Origin: Pseudomonas sp. GM18
Lineage (GTDB): Bacteria > Pseudomonadota > Gammaproteobacteria > Pseudomonadales > Pseudomonadaceae
Direction: 5' to 3'
NCBI RefSeq assembly: GCF_000282195.1
Contig: NZ_AKJT01000023.1
Span: 62,001-126,000, forward strand
DNA: 64,000 nt
In this document: positions 34,011 through 42,433 of the stretch, one piece after another
How the letters are laid out: the number at the start of each line of letters is the position of its first letter
Position numbering within the stretch: position 1 is the first letter of the stretch
The notes under the pieces: generated by a model
Told to the model about the DNA's origin: nothing
The model's input: the letters and a program-made list of their open reading frames with translations, nothing else
Database searches by the model: none
Program-made: the position numbers and the translations under genes

Positions 34011-34376
34011 TTAAAAGTTACCTTTCTGAGGTCGAATGGGGTCACGCAATCTTTTTGGGATTGCGTGTGGAGCTTTGATAAAGAGTCTTGGATTAACTGC
34101 CTTCGTGGGGGCTGCAACTGGGTTAATCACGTTGCCTTGTTGGCGAGACCGATTTTAGGCTTGGGGGTGGCGGGCATATAGCCGTGCTTTTGATAAACAC
34201 CTTTGGCAGATTTGGTAATAATCGTCGAGCCCCCTAAAACAGTGGGCTTGAGCGCCTCGTCGCGGTATAGCCACATTTTGTAGGGGCTTGTTACTACCAT
34301 CGTCGAATGGTTCTATAGGCCCGCCCCGGCTACAACTGGGCCATACAAAAACAACTATTCCACCGAGGTAAGAAAG
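34011..34376. other. Divergent control region of the DUF2790 gene and acsA
   Basis: No gene seen. The acsA promoter lies here; GAGGTAAGAAAG precedes its ATG. An AT-rich stretch with a small GATTGCG inverted motif lies around 34045-34065. A GGCCC..GGGCC pair sits around 34318-34343. No sigma-54 or known response-regulator site was recognised by eye. Confidence 0.4.
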
Positions 34377-36332
34377 ATGAGTGCGGCTTCTTTGTATCCC
34401 GTTCGTCCCGAGGTAGCAGCCAATACGCTGACTGACGAGGCCACTTACAAGGCCATGTACCAGCAGTCGGTCGTCAACCCGGACGGCTTCTGGCGCGAAC
34501 AAGCCAAGCGCCTCGACTGGATCAAGCCTTTCACCACGGTGAAGCAGACGTCCTTCGACGATCACCATGTCGACATCAAATGGTTCGCCGACGGCACGCT
34601 GAACGTTTCCTACAACTGCCTCGACCGTCATCTGGCCGAGCGCGGCGATCAAGTCGCGATCATTTGGGAAGGGGATGACCCTGCCGAAAGCCGCAACATC
34701 ACCTACCGCGAACTGCACGAACAAGTCTGCAAGTTCGCCAACGCCTTGCGCGGCCAGGATGTGCACCGCGGCGACGTGGTGACAATCTATATGCCGATGA
34801 TCCCCGAAGCCGTGGTCGCCATGCTGGCCTGCGCCCGGATCGGCGCGATTCACTCGGTGGTGTTCGGTGGTTTCTCGCCGGAAGCTCTGGCCGGTCGCAT
34901 CATCGACTGCAAATCCAAAGTGGTGATCACCGCCGACGAAGGCATTCGTGCCGGTAAGAAGATCTCGCTCAAGGCCAACGTCGACGACGCCCTGACCAAC
35001 CCGGAAACCAGCAGCATTCAGAAAGTCATCGTGTGCAAGCGCACCGGTGGCGACATCAAGTGGAACCAGCATCGCGACATCTGGTACGAAGACCTGATGA
35101 AAGTGGCGGGCACCGTCTGCGCGCCAAAAGAAATGGGCGCCGAAGAAGCGCTGTTCATCCTTTATACCTCCGGCTCCACCGGCAAGCCGAAGGGTGTGCA
35201 ACACACCACTGGTGGTTATTTGTTGTACGCGGCAATGACCCATGAGCGCGTGTTCGACTACCGCCCGGGCGAAATCTACTGGTGCACCGCCGACGTCGGC
35301 TGGGTCACCGGCCATTCTTATATCGTCTACGGCCCGCTGGCCAACGGTGCGACCACGCTGCTGTTCGAAGGCGTGCCGAACTATCCGGACATCACCCGGG
35401 TGTCGAAGATCGTCGACAAGCACAAGGTCAATATCCTCTACACCGCGCCGACCGCGATCCGCGCGATGATGGCGTCGGGCACCGCCGCTGTTGAAGGCGC
35501 CGATGGCAGCAGCCTGCGTCTGTTGGGGTCGGTCGGTGAGCCGATCAACCCGGAAGCCTGGGATTGGTACTACAAGAATGTCGGCCAATCCCGTTGCCCG
35601 ATCGTGGATACCTGGTGGCAGACCGAAACAGGCGGCAACATGATGAGCCCACTGCCGGGCGCTCACGGCCTGAAACCTGGCTCTGCAGCACGGCCGTTCT
35701 TCGGCGTGGTGCCGGCGCTGGTGGACAACCTGGGAAACATCATCGAAGGCGTTGCCGAGGGCAACCTGGTGATTCTCGACTCGTGGCCAGGCCAGGCGCG
35801 TACGCTGTATGGCGACCATGATCGCTTCGTCGACACCTACTTCAAGACCTTCCGTGGCATGTACTTCACCGGTGACGGTGCGCGTCGTGACGAGGACGGT
35901 TACTACTGGATTACCGGTCGCGTGGATGACGTGCTCAACGTTTCCGGGCACCGCATGGGCACCGCCGAGATCGAAAGCGCGATGGTCGCTCACCCGAAAG
36001 TCGCCGAAGCGGCGGTGGTCGGTGTGCCGCATGACATCAAGGGGCAGGGCATCTATGTCTACGTCACGTTGAATGCCGGCGAAGAGACGAGCGAGCAACT
36101 GCGCCTGGAGCTGAAAAACTGGGTGCGTAAAGAGATCGGCCCGATTGCCTCGCCGGATGTCATTCAGTGGGCGCCGGGCCTGCCGAAAACCCGTTCAGGC
36201 AAGATCATGCGCCGGATTCTGCGCAAGATCGCCACGGCGGAATACGACGGGTTGGGCGATATCTCCACCCTGGCCGATCCGGGTGTGGTGCAGCATTTGA
36301 TTGATACGCACAAGACGATGAATGTTGCGTAA
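34377..36332 (+). CDS. acsA: Acetyl-CoA synthetase
   Basis: A 651-residue AMP-forming acetate-CoA ligase, which activates acetate through acetyl-AMP for growth on acetate, ethanol and fatty acids. The ATP/AMP-binding loop is [13 protein letters not shown] near residue 262. The acetate and AMP pocket contains [10 protein letters not shown] near 412, and the hinge region is [20 protein letters not shown] near 515. The regulatory lysine lies in [10 protein letters not shown] near 609, the site acetylated by Pat-type enzymes and reversed by CobB in the family. Upstream neighbour of the aot operon, as in P. aeruginosa. Confidence 0.96.
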   Translation: MSAASLYPVRPEVAANTLTDEATYKAMYQQSVVNPDGFWREQAKRLDWIKPFTTVKQTSFDDHHVDIKWFADGTLNVSYNCLDRHLAERGDQVAIIWEGDDPAESRNITYRELHEQVCKFANALRGQDVHRGDVVTIYMPMIPEAVVAMLACARIGAIHSVVFGGFSPEALAGRIIDCKSKVVITADEGIRAGKKISLKANVDDALTNPETSSIQKVIVCKRTGGDIKWNQHRDIWYEDLMKVAGTVCAPKEMGAEEALFILYTSGSTGKPKGVQHTTGGYLLYAAMTHERVFDYRPGEIYWCTADVGWVTGHSYIVYGPLANGATTLLFEGVPNYPDITRVSKIVDKHKVNILYTAPTAIRAMMASGTAAVEGADGSSLRLLGSVGEPINPEAWDWYYKNVGQSRCPIVDTWWQTETGGNMMSPLPGAHGLKPGSAARPFFGVVPALVDNLGNIIEGVAEGNLVILDSWPGQARTLYGDHDRFVDTYFKTFRGMYFTGDGARRDEDGYYWITGRVDDVLNVSGHRMGTAEIESAMVAHPKVAEAAVVGVPHDIKGQGIYVYVTLNAGEETSEQLRLELKNWVRKEIGPIASPDVIQWAPGLPKTRSGKIMRRILRKIATAEYDGLGDISTLADPGVVQHLIDTHKTMNVA

Positions 36333-36351
36333 GTAGCATTCTGAGTCATCG

Positions 36352-36389
36352 AAGCCCTGCCAGGTGTTGAGTCTGGTGGGGCTTTTTTT
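36352..36389 (+). terminator. Intrinsic terminator of acsA
   Basis: AAGCCCTGCCAG pairs with CTGGTGGGGCTT around a short loop and runs into seven T residues, 20 bp after the stop codon. Confidence 0.85.
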
Positions 36390-36430
36390 GTGGTGATCAG
36401 GTTGAGGGGGATGTTGGCGGTGCGGGCCTC

Positions 36431-36519
36431 TTCGCGGGCAAGCCTCGCCCCTACGGGATTGTGTTGTTCGCCAATTTTTTAATCGATTCAATCCTGTAGG
36501 AGCGAGGCTTGCCCGCGAA
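36431..36519. repeat. REP pair (inverted)
   Basis: TTCGCGGGCAAGCCTCGC (36431-36448) and its exact complement (36502-36519) flank an AT-rich centre, with CCTAC/GTAGG extensions. A typical REP doublet of fluorescent Pseudomonas. Confidence 0.85.
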
Positions 36520-36836
36520 GGCGATCTGTCAGACGCCCAATAATTATCGGCTTCCCCAGTAGGCCATTTCCCACTGTTACCCATCACCCTTCAAGTAACT
36601 GAATGTGTAACCGCTCGCCCGGCAACGAGGCATTGGGAAACGCAAAGCCCCGTTTCAGGGCCTCTTAACCCAGCATAAAAAATTAGACACCACGCTGTGC
36701 TTGCCGGATTAGAAGGGTTTGCCAATAATAGGCCCGCAATTTGCAGCATAGATCGGTTCACTGTCTTTTGCTCTTGCATGAAATTGCAAGGCTGTCAACG
36801 TGCCTAAACGGTATTCTCGGTGCTTCTGTAATTTGT

Positions 36837-36884
36837 TGTCGCATTGAAGAAATATCGGCTTCGGGCCTGTCGTTAGAATGCCAA
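36837..36884 (+). promoter_or_regulatory. Candidate ArgR binding sites upstream of aotJ
   Basis: TGTCGC-N8-AA (36837-36852) is an exact match to the half-site consensus of Pseudomonas ArgR. A weaker second copy, TGTCGT-N9-AA, begins 31 bp later (36868), on the same helical face. ArgR activates the aot operon in P. aeruginosa with arginine. Confidence 0.7.
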
Positions 36885-37019
36885 TCACTCGCTCGTCGTT
36901 GCCTGCGTTGAAATCAACGCACGGTTCCCAGGACGCAGCGCCGCTTTTTGGTTTAACCATTCGCATATTGGGCTGTCGCTCACTCTGCCGTTTTTGCCCT
37001 TTACCGATGGAGTCCCAAG

Positions 37020-37793
37020 ATGAAGAAACTCGTGCTGCTTGGCGCCCTGGCACTGTCCGTGCTGTCCCTGCCGACATTCGCCGATGAAAAACCTCTGAAA
37101 ATCGGTATCGAAGCGGCTTACCCTCCGTTCGCCTCCAAAGCACCGGACGGCAGCATCGTGGGTTTCGACTACGACATCGGTAACGCCCTGTGCGAAGAGA
37201 TGAAGGTCAAGTGCCAGTGGGTCGAGCAAGAGTTCGACGGCCTGATCCCGGCACTCAAAGTGCGCAAGATCGACGCGATCCTGTCGTCCATGTCGATCAC
37301 TGAAGATCGCAAGAAGTCCGTGGACTTCACCAACAAGTACTACAACACCCCGGCTCGCCTGGTCATGAAGGCTGGCACTCAAGTCAGCGAAAGCCTGGCT
37401 GAGCTGAAGGGCAAGAACATCGGCGTGCAACGTGGTTCGATCCACGAGCGTTTCGCCCGCGAAGTCCTGGCCCCGCTGGGTGCCGAGGTCAAGCCTTACG
37501 GTTCGCAGAACGAAATCTACCTCGACGTGGCCGCCGGCCGCCTCGACGGCACCGTGGCAGACGCGACCTTGCTGGATGACGGCTTCCTGAAAACCGACGC
37601 CGGCAAAGGCTTTGCCTTCGTTGGCCCGGCCTTCACCGACGTCAAATACTTCGGCGACGGCGTAGGGATCGCGGTTCGCAAGGGCGACGCGCTGAAAGAC
37701 AAGATCAACACCGCGATCGCGGCCATTCGCGAGAACGGCAAATACAAGCAAATCCAGGACAAGTACTTCGCCTTCGATATCTACGGCAAGTAA
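37020..37793 (+). CDS. aotJ: Arginine/ornithine ABC transporter, periplasmic binding protein
   Basis: A 257-residue polar-amino-acid binding protein (SBP family 3). The signal peptide covers residues 1 to about 21 ([18 protein letters not shown]). The family signature is [20 protein letters not shown], followed by [20 protein letters not shown] and [19 protein letters not shown]. It matches AotJ/HisJ/ArgT in length and motifs and starts the aot operon. GGAG is 8 nt before the ATG. A terminator-like hairpin separates it from aotQ, which would give more binding protein than permease. Confidence 0.92.
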   Translation: MKKLVLLGALALSVLSLPTFADEKPLKIGIEAAYPPFASKAPDGSIVGFDYDIGNALCEEMKVKCQWVEQEFDGLIPALKVRKIDAILSSMSITEDRKKSVDFTNKYYNTPARLVMKAGTQVSESLAELKGKNIGVQRGSIHERFAREVLAPLGAEVKPYGSQNEIYLDVAAGRLDGTVADATLLDDGFLKTDAGKGFAFVGPAFTDVKYFGDGVGIAVRKGDALKDKINTAIAAIRENGKYKQIQDKYFAFDIYGK

Positions 37794-37814
37794 TCGTCCC
37801 CGCAACAAGTCCGA

Positions 37815-37857
37815 AATGGCGCAAGCAACAGGATCTCTGAGGTTTGCGCCATTTTTT
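37815..37857 (+). terminator. Attenuator-like hairpin between aotJ and aotQ
   Basis: AATGGCGCAA (37815-37824) pairs perfectly with TTGCGCCATT (37844-37853) and continues into a six-T tract. Its 19-nt loop is large, so termination may be partial. Confidence 0.75.
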
Positions 37858-37883
37858 CATCCCAACTTTCGAGGACCTGAATC

Positions 37884-38573
37884 ATGTTGAAAGGCTACGG
37901 GGCTGTCATCCTCGATGGCGCATGGCTGACGCTTCAGCTCGCCTTGTCGTCCATGGCCCTGGCCATCGTTCTGGGGCTGATCGGCGTTGCGCTGCGTCTG
38001 TCGCCGGTGCGCTGGCTGGCCTGGCTGGGCGATCTGTATTCCACGGTGATCCGCGGTATTCCCGATCTGGTGCTGATCCTGCTGATTTTCTACGGCGGCC
38101 AGGACCTGCTCAACCGTGTTGCGCCGATGCTCGGCTATGACGACTACATCGACCTGAACCCGTTGGCCGCCGGTATCGGCACTCTGGGTTTCATCTTCGG
38201 TGCGTACCTGTCGGAAACCTTCCGTGGCGCGTTTATGGCGATCCCCAAGGGTCAGGCAGAAGCCGGCATGGCGTACGGCATGAGCAGTTTCCAGGTGTTC
38301 TTCCGGGTGTTAGTGCCGCAGATGATTCGTCTGGCGATTCCGGGCTTCACCAACAACTGGCTGGTACTGACCAAGGCTACCGCGCTGATTTCGGTGGTGG
38401 GTCTGCAAGACATGATGTTCAAGGCCAAGCAGGCGGCAGACGCTACCCGCGAGCCTTTCACCTTCTTCCTCGCGGTGGCGGCGATGTACCTGGTGATCAC
38501 CAGCGTCTCGTTGCTGGCATTGCGTCATCTTGAGAAGCGCTACTCGGTAGGCGTAAGGGCGGCTGAGCTATGA
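37884..38573 (+). CDS. aotQ: Arginine/ornithine ABC transporter permease AotQ
   Basis: A 229-residue inner-membrane permease of the HisQ/ArtQ type. About five transmembrane helices are seen. The EAA loop is YLSETFRGAFMAIPKGQAEAGMAYG near residue 105-130, where the ATPase docks. The N-terminal LKGYGAVILDGAWLTLQLA stretch is typical. It pairs with AotM, and the two genes overlap by 4 bp (ATGA). Confidence 0.92.
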   Translation: MLKGYGAVILDGAWLTLQLALSSMALAIVLGLIGVALRLSPVRWLAWLGDLYSTVIRGIPDLVLILLIFYGGQDLLNRVAPMLGYDDYIDLNPLAAGIGTLGFIFGAYLSETFRGAFMAIPKGQAEAGMAYGMSSFQVFFRVLVPQMIRLAIPGFTNNWLVLTKATALISVVGLQDMMFKAKQAADATREPFTFFLAVAAMYLVITSVSLLALRHLEKRYSVGVRAAEL

Positions 38574-39268
38574 TCTTCGACTACAACGTCATTTGGGAGG
38601 CCTTGCCGCTGTACTTCGGCGGCCTGGTGACCACCCTCAAACTGCTCGCACTGTCGCTGTTCTTCGGTTTGCTGGCGGCACTGCCGCTGGGGCTGATGCG
38701 CGTCTCCAAGCAGCCGATCGTCAACATGAGTGCCTGGCTGTTCACCTACGTGATCCGTGGCACGCCGATGCTGGTGCAGCTGTTTTTGATCTACTACGGT
38801 CTGGCGCAATTCGAAACAGTACGTGAAAGCTTCCTCTGGCCGTGGCTGTCCAGTGCCTCGTTCTGTGCATGCCTGGCCTTCGCGATCAACACCAGCGCCT
38901 ACACCGCCGAAATCATCGCCGGCAGCCTGCGCGCCACGCCGAACGGTGAGATCGAAGCGGCCAAGGCCATGGGCATGTCGCGGATCAAAATGTACAAGCG
39001 GATCCTGCTGCCATCGGCCCTGCGCCGGGCGCTGCCGCAGTACAGCAACGAAGTGATCATGATGCTGCAGACCACCAGTCTGGCGTCGATCGTGACCCTG
39101 ATCGACATCACCGGTGCCGCGCGCACGGTCAACGCTCAGTTCTACTTGCCGTTCGAAGCCTATATCACCGCCGGCGCGTTCTACCTGTGCCTGACGTTCA
39201 TTCTGGTGCGCCTGTTCAAAATGGCCGAACACCGCTGGCTGGGCTATCTGGCCCCGCGGAAGCACTGA
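38570..39268 (+). CDS. aotM: Arginine/ornithine ABC transporter permease AotM
   Basis: A 232-residue HisM-type permease with about five transmembrane helices. Its EAA loop reads YTAEIIAGSLRATPNGEIEAAKAMG near residue 105-130, close in sequence and place to that of AotQ. The C-terminal helix is followed by a short basic tail. The ATG overlaps the aotQ stop codon, and aotO begins 1 bp after its stop. Confidence 0.92.
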   Translation: MIFDYNVIWEALPLYFGGLVTTLKLLALSLFFGLLAALPLGLMRVSKQPIVNMSAWLFTYVIRGTPMLVQLFLIYYGLAQFETVRESFLWPWLSSASFCACLAFAINTSAYTAEIIAGSLRATPNGEIEAAKAMGMSRIKMYKRILLPSALRRALPQYSNEVIMMLQTTSLASIVTLIDITGAARTVNAQFYLPFEAYITAGAFYLCLTFILVRLFKMAEHRWLGYLAPRKH

Positions 39269-39269
39269 T

Positions 39270-40382
39270 ATGGAACGCATCGATCATGCTTTGCCGTGGA
39301 GCCACCTGGGCAGTGAACGCCGGATCTCGGTGTTCCGCTTCGGTACTGGCGAGCGCAAGGCCTACATCCAGGCCAGCCTGCACGCCGATGAATTGCCGGG
39401 GATGCGCACGGCCTGGGAGCTGAAAAAGCGCCTGACCGAACTCGAAGCCCAGGGCTTGCTCAACGGTGTGATCGAACTGGTGCCGGTGGCCAATCCGCTG
39501 GGCCTGGGTCAATTGCTTCAGGGTAACCATCAAGGGCGTTTCGAAGCCGGCAGCGGCAAGAACTTCAACCGGGATTTTGTCGAACTCAGCGCGCCCGTGG
39601 CCGCCGAACTCGATGGGCGTCTGGGTGATGATCCGCATGCCAATATTCGACTCATCCGTCAGGCGATGAGCGATCACCTGGCGGCTTTGCCAGAGGCGAG
39701 CAGCCAGTTGCAAGGCATGCAGCGCATCTTGCTCAGCCATGCCTGCACCGCCGATGTGGTGCTGGATCTGCATTGCGATTGCGAAGCGGCGCTGCACATG
39801 TACGCCTTGCCGCAACACTGGCCGCATTGGCGTTCACTGGCTGCGCACTTGAACGTCAAGGTCGGTCTGCTGGCGGAAGATTCCGGCGGCAGTTCCTTTG
39901 ACGAAGCGTGCTCGCTGCCGTGGCTGCGTTTGTCGCGTCTGTTTCCGGATGCGCAGATTCCGCTGGCCTGCCTGGCGACTACCATTGAACTGGGTGGTCA
40001 GGCCGATACCGGTCGCGCTGAAGCAGAGGCTCACGCCGAAGGCATTCTGGCGTTCCTCGCCGAGCAAGGCCTGATCAGTGGTGAATGGCCGAAGCCTGCG
40101 CAAGACGCGTGCGAAGGCATGCCGTTCGAAGGCACCGAATTGCTGTTCGCGCCACATCCTGGCGTGCTGAGTTTTCTGCGCAAACCCGGTGAATGGGTTG
40201 AAGCAGGCGACGAGATTTTTGAAGTGATCGATCCGCTGGCGGATCGGGTCAGCACGGTGTGTGCTGGTACGTCCGGGGTGCTGTTTGCCATTGAACGGCT
40301 GCGTTACGCCCAACCCGGTTTCTGGCTGGCCAAGGTGGCGGGGCGCGAAGCGCTGCGTCACGGGCGCTTGCTCAACGACTGA
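39270..40382 (+). CDS. aotO: Succinylglutamate desuccinylase/aspartoacylase-like protein AotO
   Basis: A 370-residue zinc metalloenzyme of the AstE/AspA (M14-like) family. Metal ligands are in QASLHADELPGM (H-x2-E type, near residue 40) and VVLDLHCDCEAALH (near 170). C-terminal GEWVEAGDEIFEVIDPLADR is a biotinyl-like barrel found in this subfamily. It is distinct from the true desuccinylase aruE at 54398. In P. aeruginosa the same gene lies between aotM and aotP. It may deacylate an amino-acid derivative that the transporter brings in, but the substrate is not known. Confidence 0.85.
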   Translation: MERIDHALPWSHLGSERRISVFRFGTGERKAYIQASLHADELPGMRTAWELKKRLTELEAQGLLNGVIELVPVANPLGLGQLLQGNHQGRFEAGSGKNFNRDFVELSAPVAAELDGRLGDDPHANIRLIRQAMSDHLAALPEASSQLQGMQRILLSHACTADVVLDLHCDCEAALHMYALPQHWPHWRSLAAHLNVKVGLLAEDSGGSSFDEACSLPWLRLSRLFPDAQIPLACLATTIELGGQADTGRAEAEAHAEGILAFLAEQGLISGEWPKPAQDACEGMPFEGTELLFAPHPGVLSFLRKPGEWVEAGDEIFEVIDPLADRVSTVCAGTSGVLFAIERLRYAQPGFWLAKVAGREALRHGRLLND

Positions 40383-40409
40383 CTGACTGTTTTTGTGAGA
40401 ACCGACCGC

Positions 40410-41174
40410 ATGTACAAACTTGAAGTCCAAGACCTGCATAAACGCTATGGCAGTCACGAAGTGCTCAAGGGCGTGTCCCTGAAAGCGGCGGCTGGCGATG
40501 TGATCAGCATCATCGGCTCCAGTGGCTCCGGCAAAAGTACTTTCCTGCGCTGCATCAACCTGCTCGAGCAGCCGCACGCGGGCAAGATTCTGCTCAATAA
40601 CGAAGAGCTGAAACTGGTTGCCAACAAGGACGGCGCGCTGAAAGCCGCCGACCCGAAACAGCTGCAACGCATGCGTTCGCGCCTGTCGATGGTGTTCCAG
40701 CATTTCAATCTGTGGTCACACATGACCGCGCTGGAAAACATCATGGAAGCGCCGGTGCATGTACTCGGCATGTCCAAGGCCGAAGCCCGTGAGAAGGCCG
40801 AGCACTACCTGAACAAGGTCGGTGTGGCTCATCGCAAAGACGCTTACCCTGGCCACATGTCCGGTGGCGAGCAGCAGCGTGTGGCGATTGCCCGTGCGCT
40901 GGCGATGGAACCTGAGGTGATGCTGTTCGACGAACCGACCTCGGCCCTCGACCCGGAGTTGGTCGGTGACGTGCTGAAAGTCATGCAGGCCCTGGCACAG
41001 GAAGGCCGGACCATGGTGGTGGTGACGCACGAAATGGGCTTTGCCCGTGAAGTGTCAAACCAGCTGGTGTTCCTGCACAAAGGTTTGGTCGAAGAAAGCG
41101 GTAACCCGCGTGAAGTGCTGGTGAATCCGCAGTCTGAGCGTTTGCAACAATTCCTGTCGGGCAGCTTGAAATAA
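40410..41174 (+). CDS. aotP: Arginine/ornithine ABC transporter ATPase AotP
   Basis: A 254-residue ABC ATPase of the HisP/ArtP type. Walker A is GSSGSGKST near residue 38. The signature is [16 protein letters not shown] near 150, Walker [13 protein letters not shown] near 171, and the H-loop [10 protein letters not shown] near 205. The N-terminal [20 protein letters not shown] stretch is characteristic of polar-amino-acid uptake ATPases. Fourth structural component of the aot system. A 44-bp perfect inverted repeat follows the gene. Confidence 0.94.
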   Translation: MYKLEVQDLHKRYGSHEVLKGVSLKAAAGDVISIIGSSGSGKSTFLRCINLLEQPHAGKILLNNEELKLVANKDGALKAADPKQLQRMRSRLSMVFQHFNLWSHMTALENIMEAPVHVLGMSKAEAREKAEHYLNKVGVAHRKDAYPGHMSGGEQQRVAIARALAMEPEVMLFDEPTSALDPELVGDVLKVMQALAQEGRTMVVVTHEMGFAREVSNQLVFLHKGLVEESGNPREVLVNPQSERLQQFLSGSLK

Positions 41175-41235
41175 TCAGAACTGCCGTTGCGCACCGGGAT
41201 AGTGCATGCTTCGCAGCCTGAAGGCTGGCCCCGAT

Positions 41236-41339
41236 CCCCTGTAGGAGCTGTCGAGTGAAACGAGGCTGCGATCTTTTGATCTTGAAAATCAAAAGTCAAA
41301 AGATCGCAGCCTCGTTTCACTCGACAGCTCCTACAGGGG
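41236..41339. repeat. 104-bp inverted repeat with 44-bp perfect arms between aotP and argR
   Basis: Left arm 41236-41279 and right arm 41296-41339 are exact complements, separated by 16 nt. The outer CCCCTGTAGGAGCTGTCGAG resembles REP-type ends. The arms are much longer than those of common REPs. It must form a strong hairpin in the aotP-argR transcript and could end transcription before argR or protect aotP mRNA. Confidence 0.9.
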
Positions 41340-41451
41340 CGGAAAGCCAGCTCTCACATTTGATCTTTGCTGGTTTTGCGATTTGTGTTCATTTACGGGC
41401 TAGCATTGGCCCATGCCTTCATCACTGTTCTTCGCTTCGGATCGCCTGCCC

Positions 41452-42432
41452 ATGACTGCCCATCGAATTGGTTTCCTGATTTGGCCCAGCACTAAAGCTC
41501 TGACGCTTGCGCTGGCTGAGGAGGCCTTGCGTGTTGCCCAGCGTGTGCACCCGGACGTTGTTTACGAATTGTCGTTTTTGCAGGCCGAACCTCCGACCGA
41601 CGGCGCCTGGCAATTGCCGGGCGAGCCATGGGCCGGCAAGCTCGAAAACTTTCAGAAACTGTTCCTGCTCGCCGATGAACCGCCGACTTCTCTCGCGCCA
41701 CCGCTCAGCAGTGCGCTGAAACAACTGGTGCGAGCCGGTTGTGTGATTGGCGGTTTGTCCGCTGGTGTTTACCCGTTGGCGCAACTGGGTTTGCTCGACG
41801 GTTATCGCGCTGCCGTGCATTGGCGCTGGCAGGACGATTTCGCCGAGCGTTTCCCGAAGGTGATTGCCACCAGTCACCTGTTCGACTGGGATCGCGATCG
41901 CTTGACCGCGTGCGGCGGCATGTCGGTGCTCGACCTGTTGCTGGCCGTGCTGGCCCGTGATCACGGCGCCGAACTGGCCGGAGCGGTATCGGAGGAACTG
42001 GTGGTCGAACGCATCCGTGAGGGTGGCGAGCGCCAGCGTATTCCGTTGCAGAACCGCTTGGGTTCCAGTCATCCGAAGCTCACCCAGGCGGTGTTGCTGA
42101 TGGAAGCCAACATCGAAGAGCCGCTGACCACCGACGAAATCGCCCAGCATGTGTGCGTATCGCGTCGGCAACTGGAGCGGATCTTCAAGCAATACCTCAA
42201 CCGCGTGCCGAGCCAGTATTACCTGGAACTGCGCCTGAACAAGGCCCGGCAGATGTTGATGCAAACCAGCAAGTCGATCATCCAGATCGGCCTGTCGTGT
42301 GGCTTCTCTTCGGGGCCGCATTTCTCCAGCGCCTACCGCAATTTCTTCGGCGCCACGCCGCGGGAAGATCGCAACCAGCGGCGCAGCAGCAGCCCGTTCG
42401 AGTTGTCGTCGGTACCGTCCGAGCGCGGATGA
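41452..42432 (+). CDS. argR: AraC-family arginine regulator ArgR
   Basis: A 326-residue regulator of arginine uptake and catabolism, of the Pseudomonas type (AraC/XylS), unrelated to E. coli ArgR. The N-terminal DJ-1/GATase-I-like domain contains AGCVIGGLSAGVYPLAQLG and TACGGMSVLDLLLAVLA. The C-terminal double HTH is TTDEIAQHVCVSRRQLERIF and KSIIQIGLSCGFSSGPHFSSAYRNFFG. The ATG at 41452 (MTAHRIGFLIWPSTKALTLA) matches the P. aeruginosa start; one at 41413 adds 13 residues. It binds TGTCGC-type sites, seen before aotJ and aruC. Confidence 0.93.
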   Translation: MTAHRIGFLIWPSTKALTLALAEEALRVAQRVHPDVVYELSFLQAEPPTDGAWQLPGEPWAGKLENFQKLFLLADEPPTSLAPPLSSALKQLVRAGCVIGGLSAGVYPLAQLGLLDGYRAAVHWRWQDDFAERFPKVIATSHLFDWDRDRLTACGGMSVLDLLLAVLARDHGAELAGAVSEELVVERIREGGERQRIPLQNRLGSSHPKLTQAVLLMEANIEEPLTTDEIAQHVCVSRRQLERIFKQYLNRVPSQYYLELRLNKARQMLMQTSKSIIQIGLSCGFSSGPHFSSAYRNFFGATPREDRNQRRSSSPFELSSVPSERG

Positions 42433-42433
42433 T

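Noticed and set aside
34155..36098. 647-codon open frame on the minus strand
   Set aside because: It lies antisense to acsA in every part; the long frame follows from the high-GC codon bias. The translation shows no domain.
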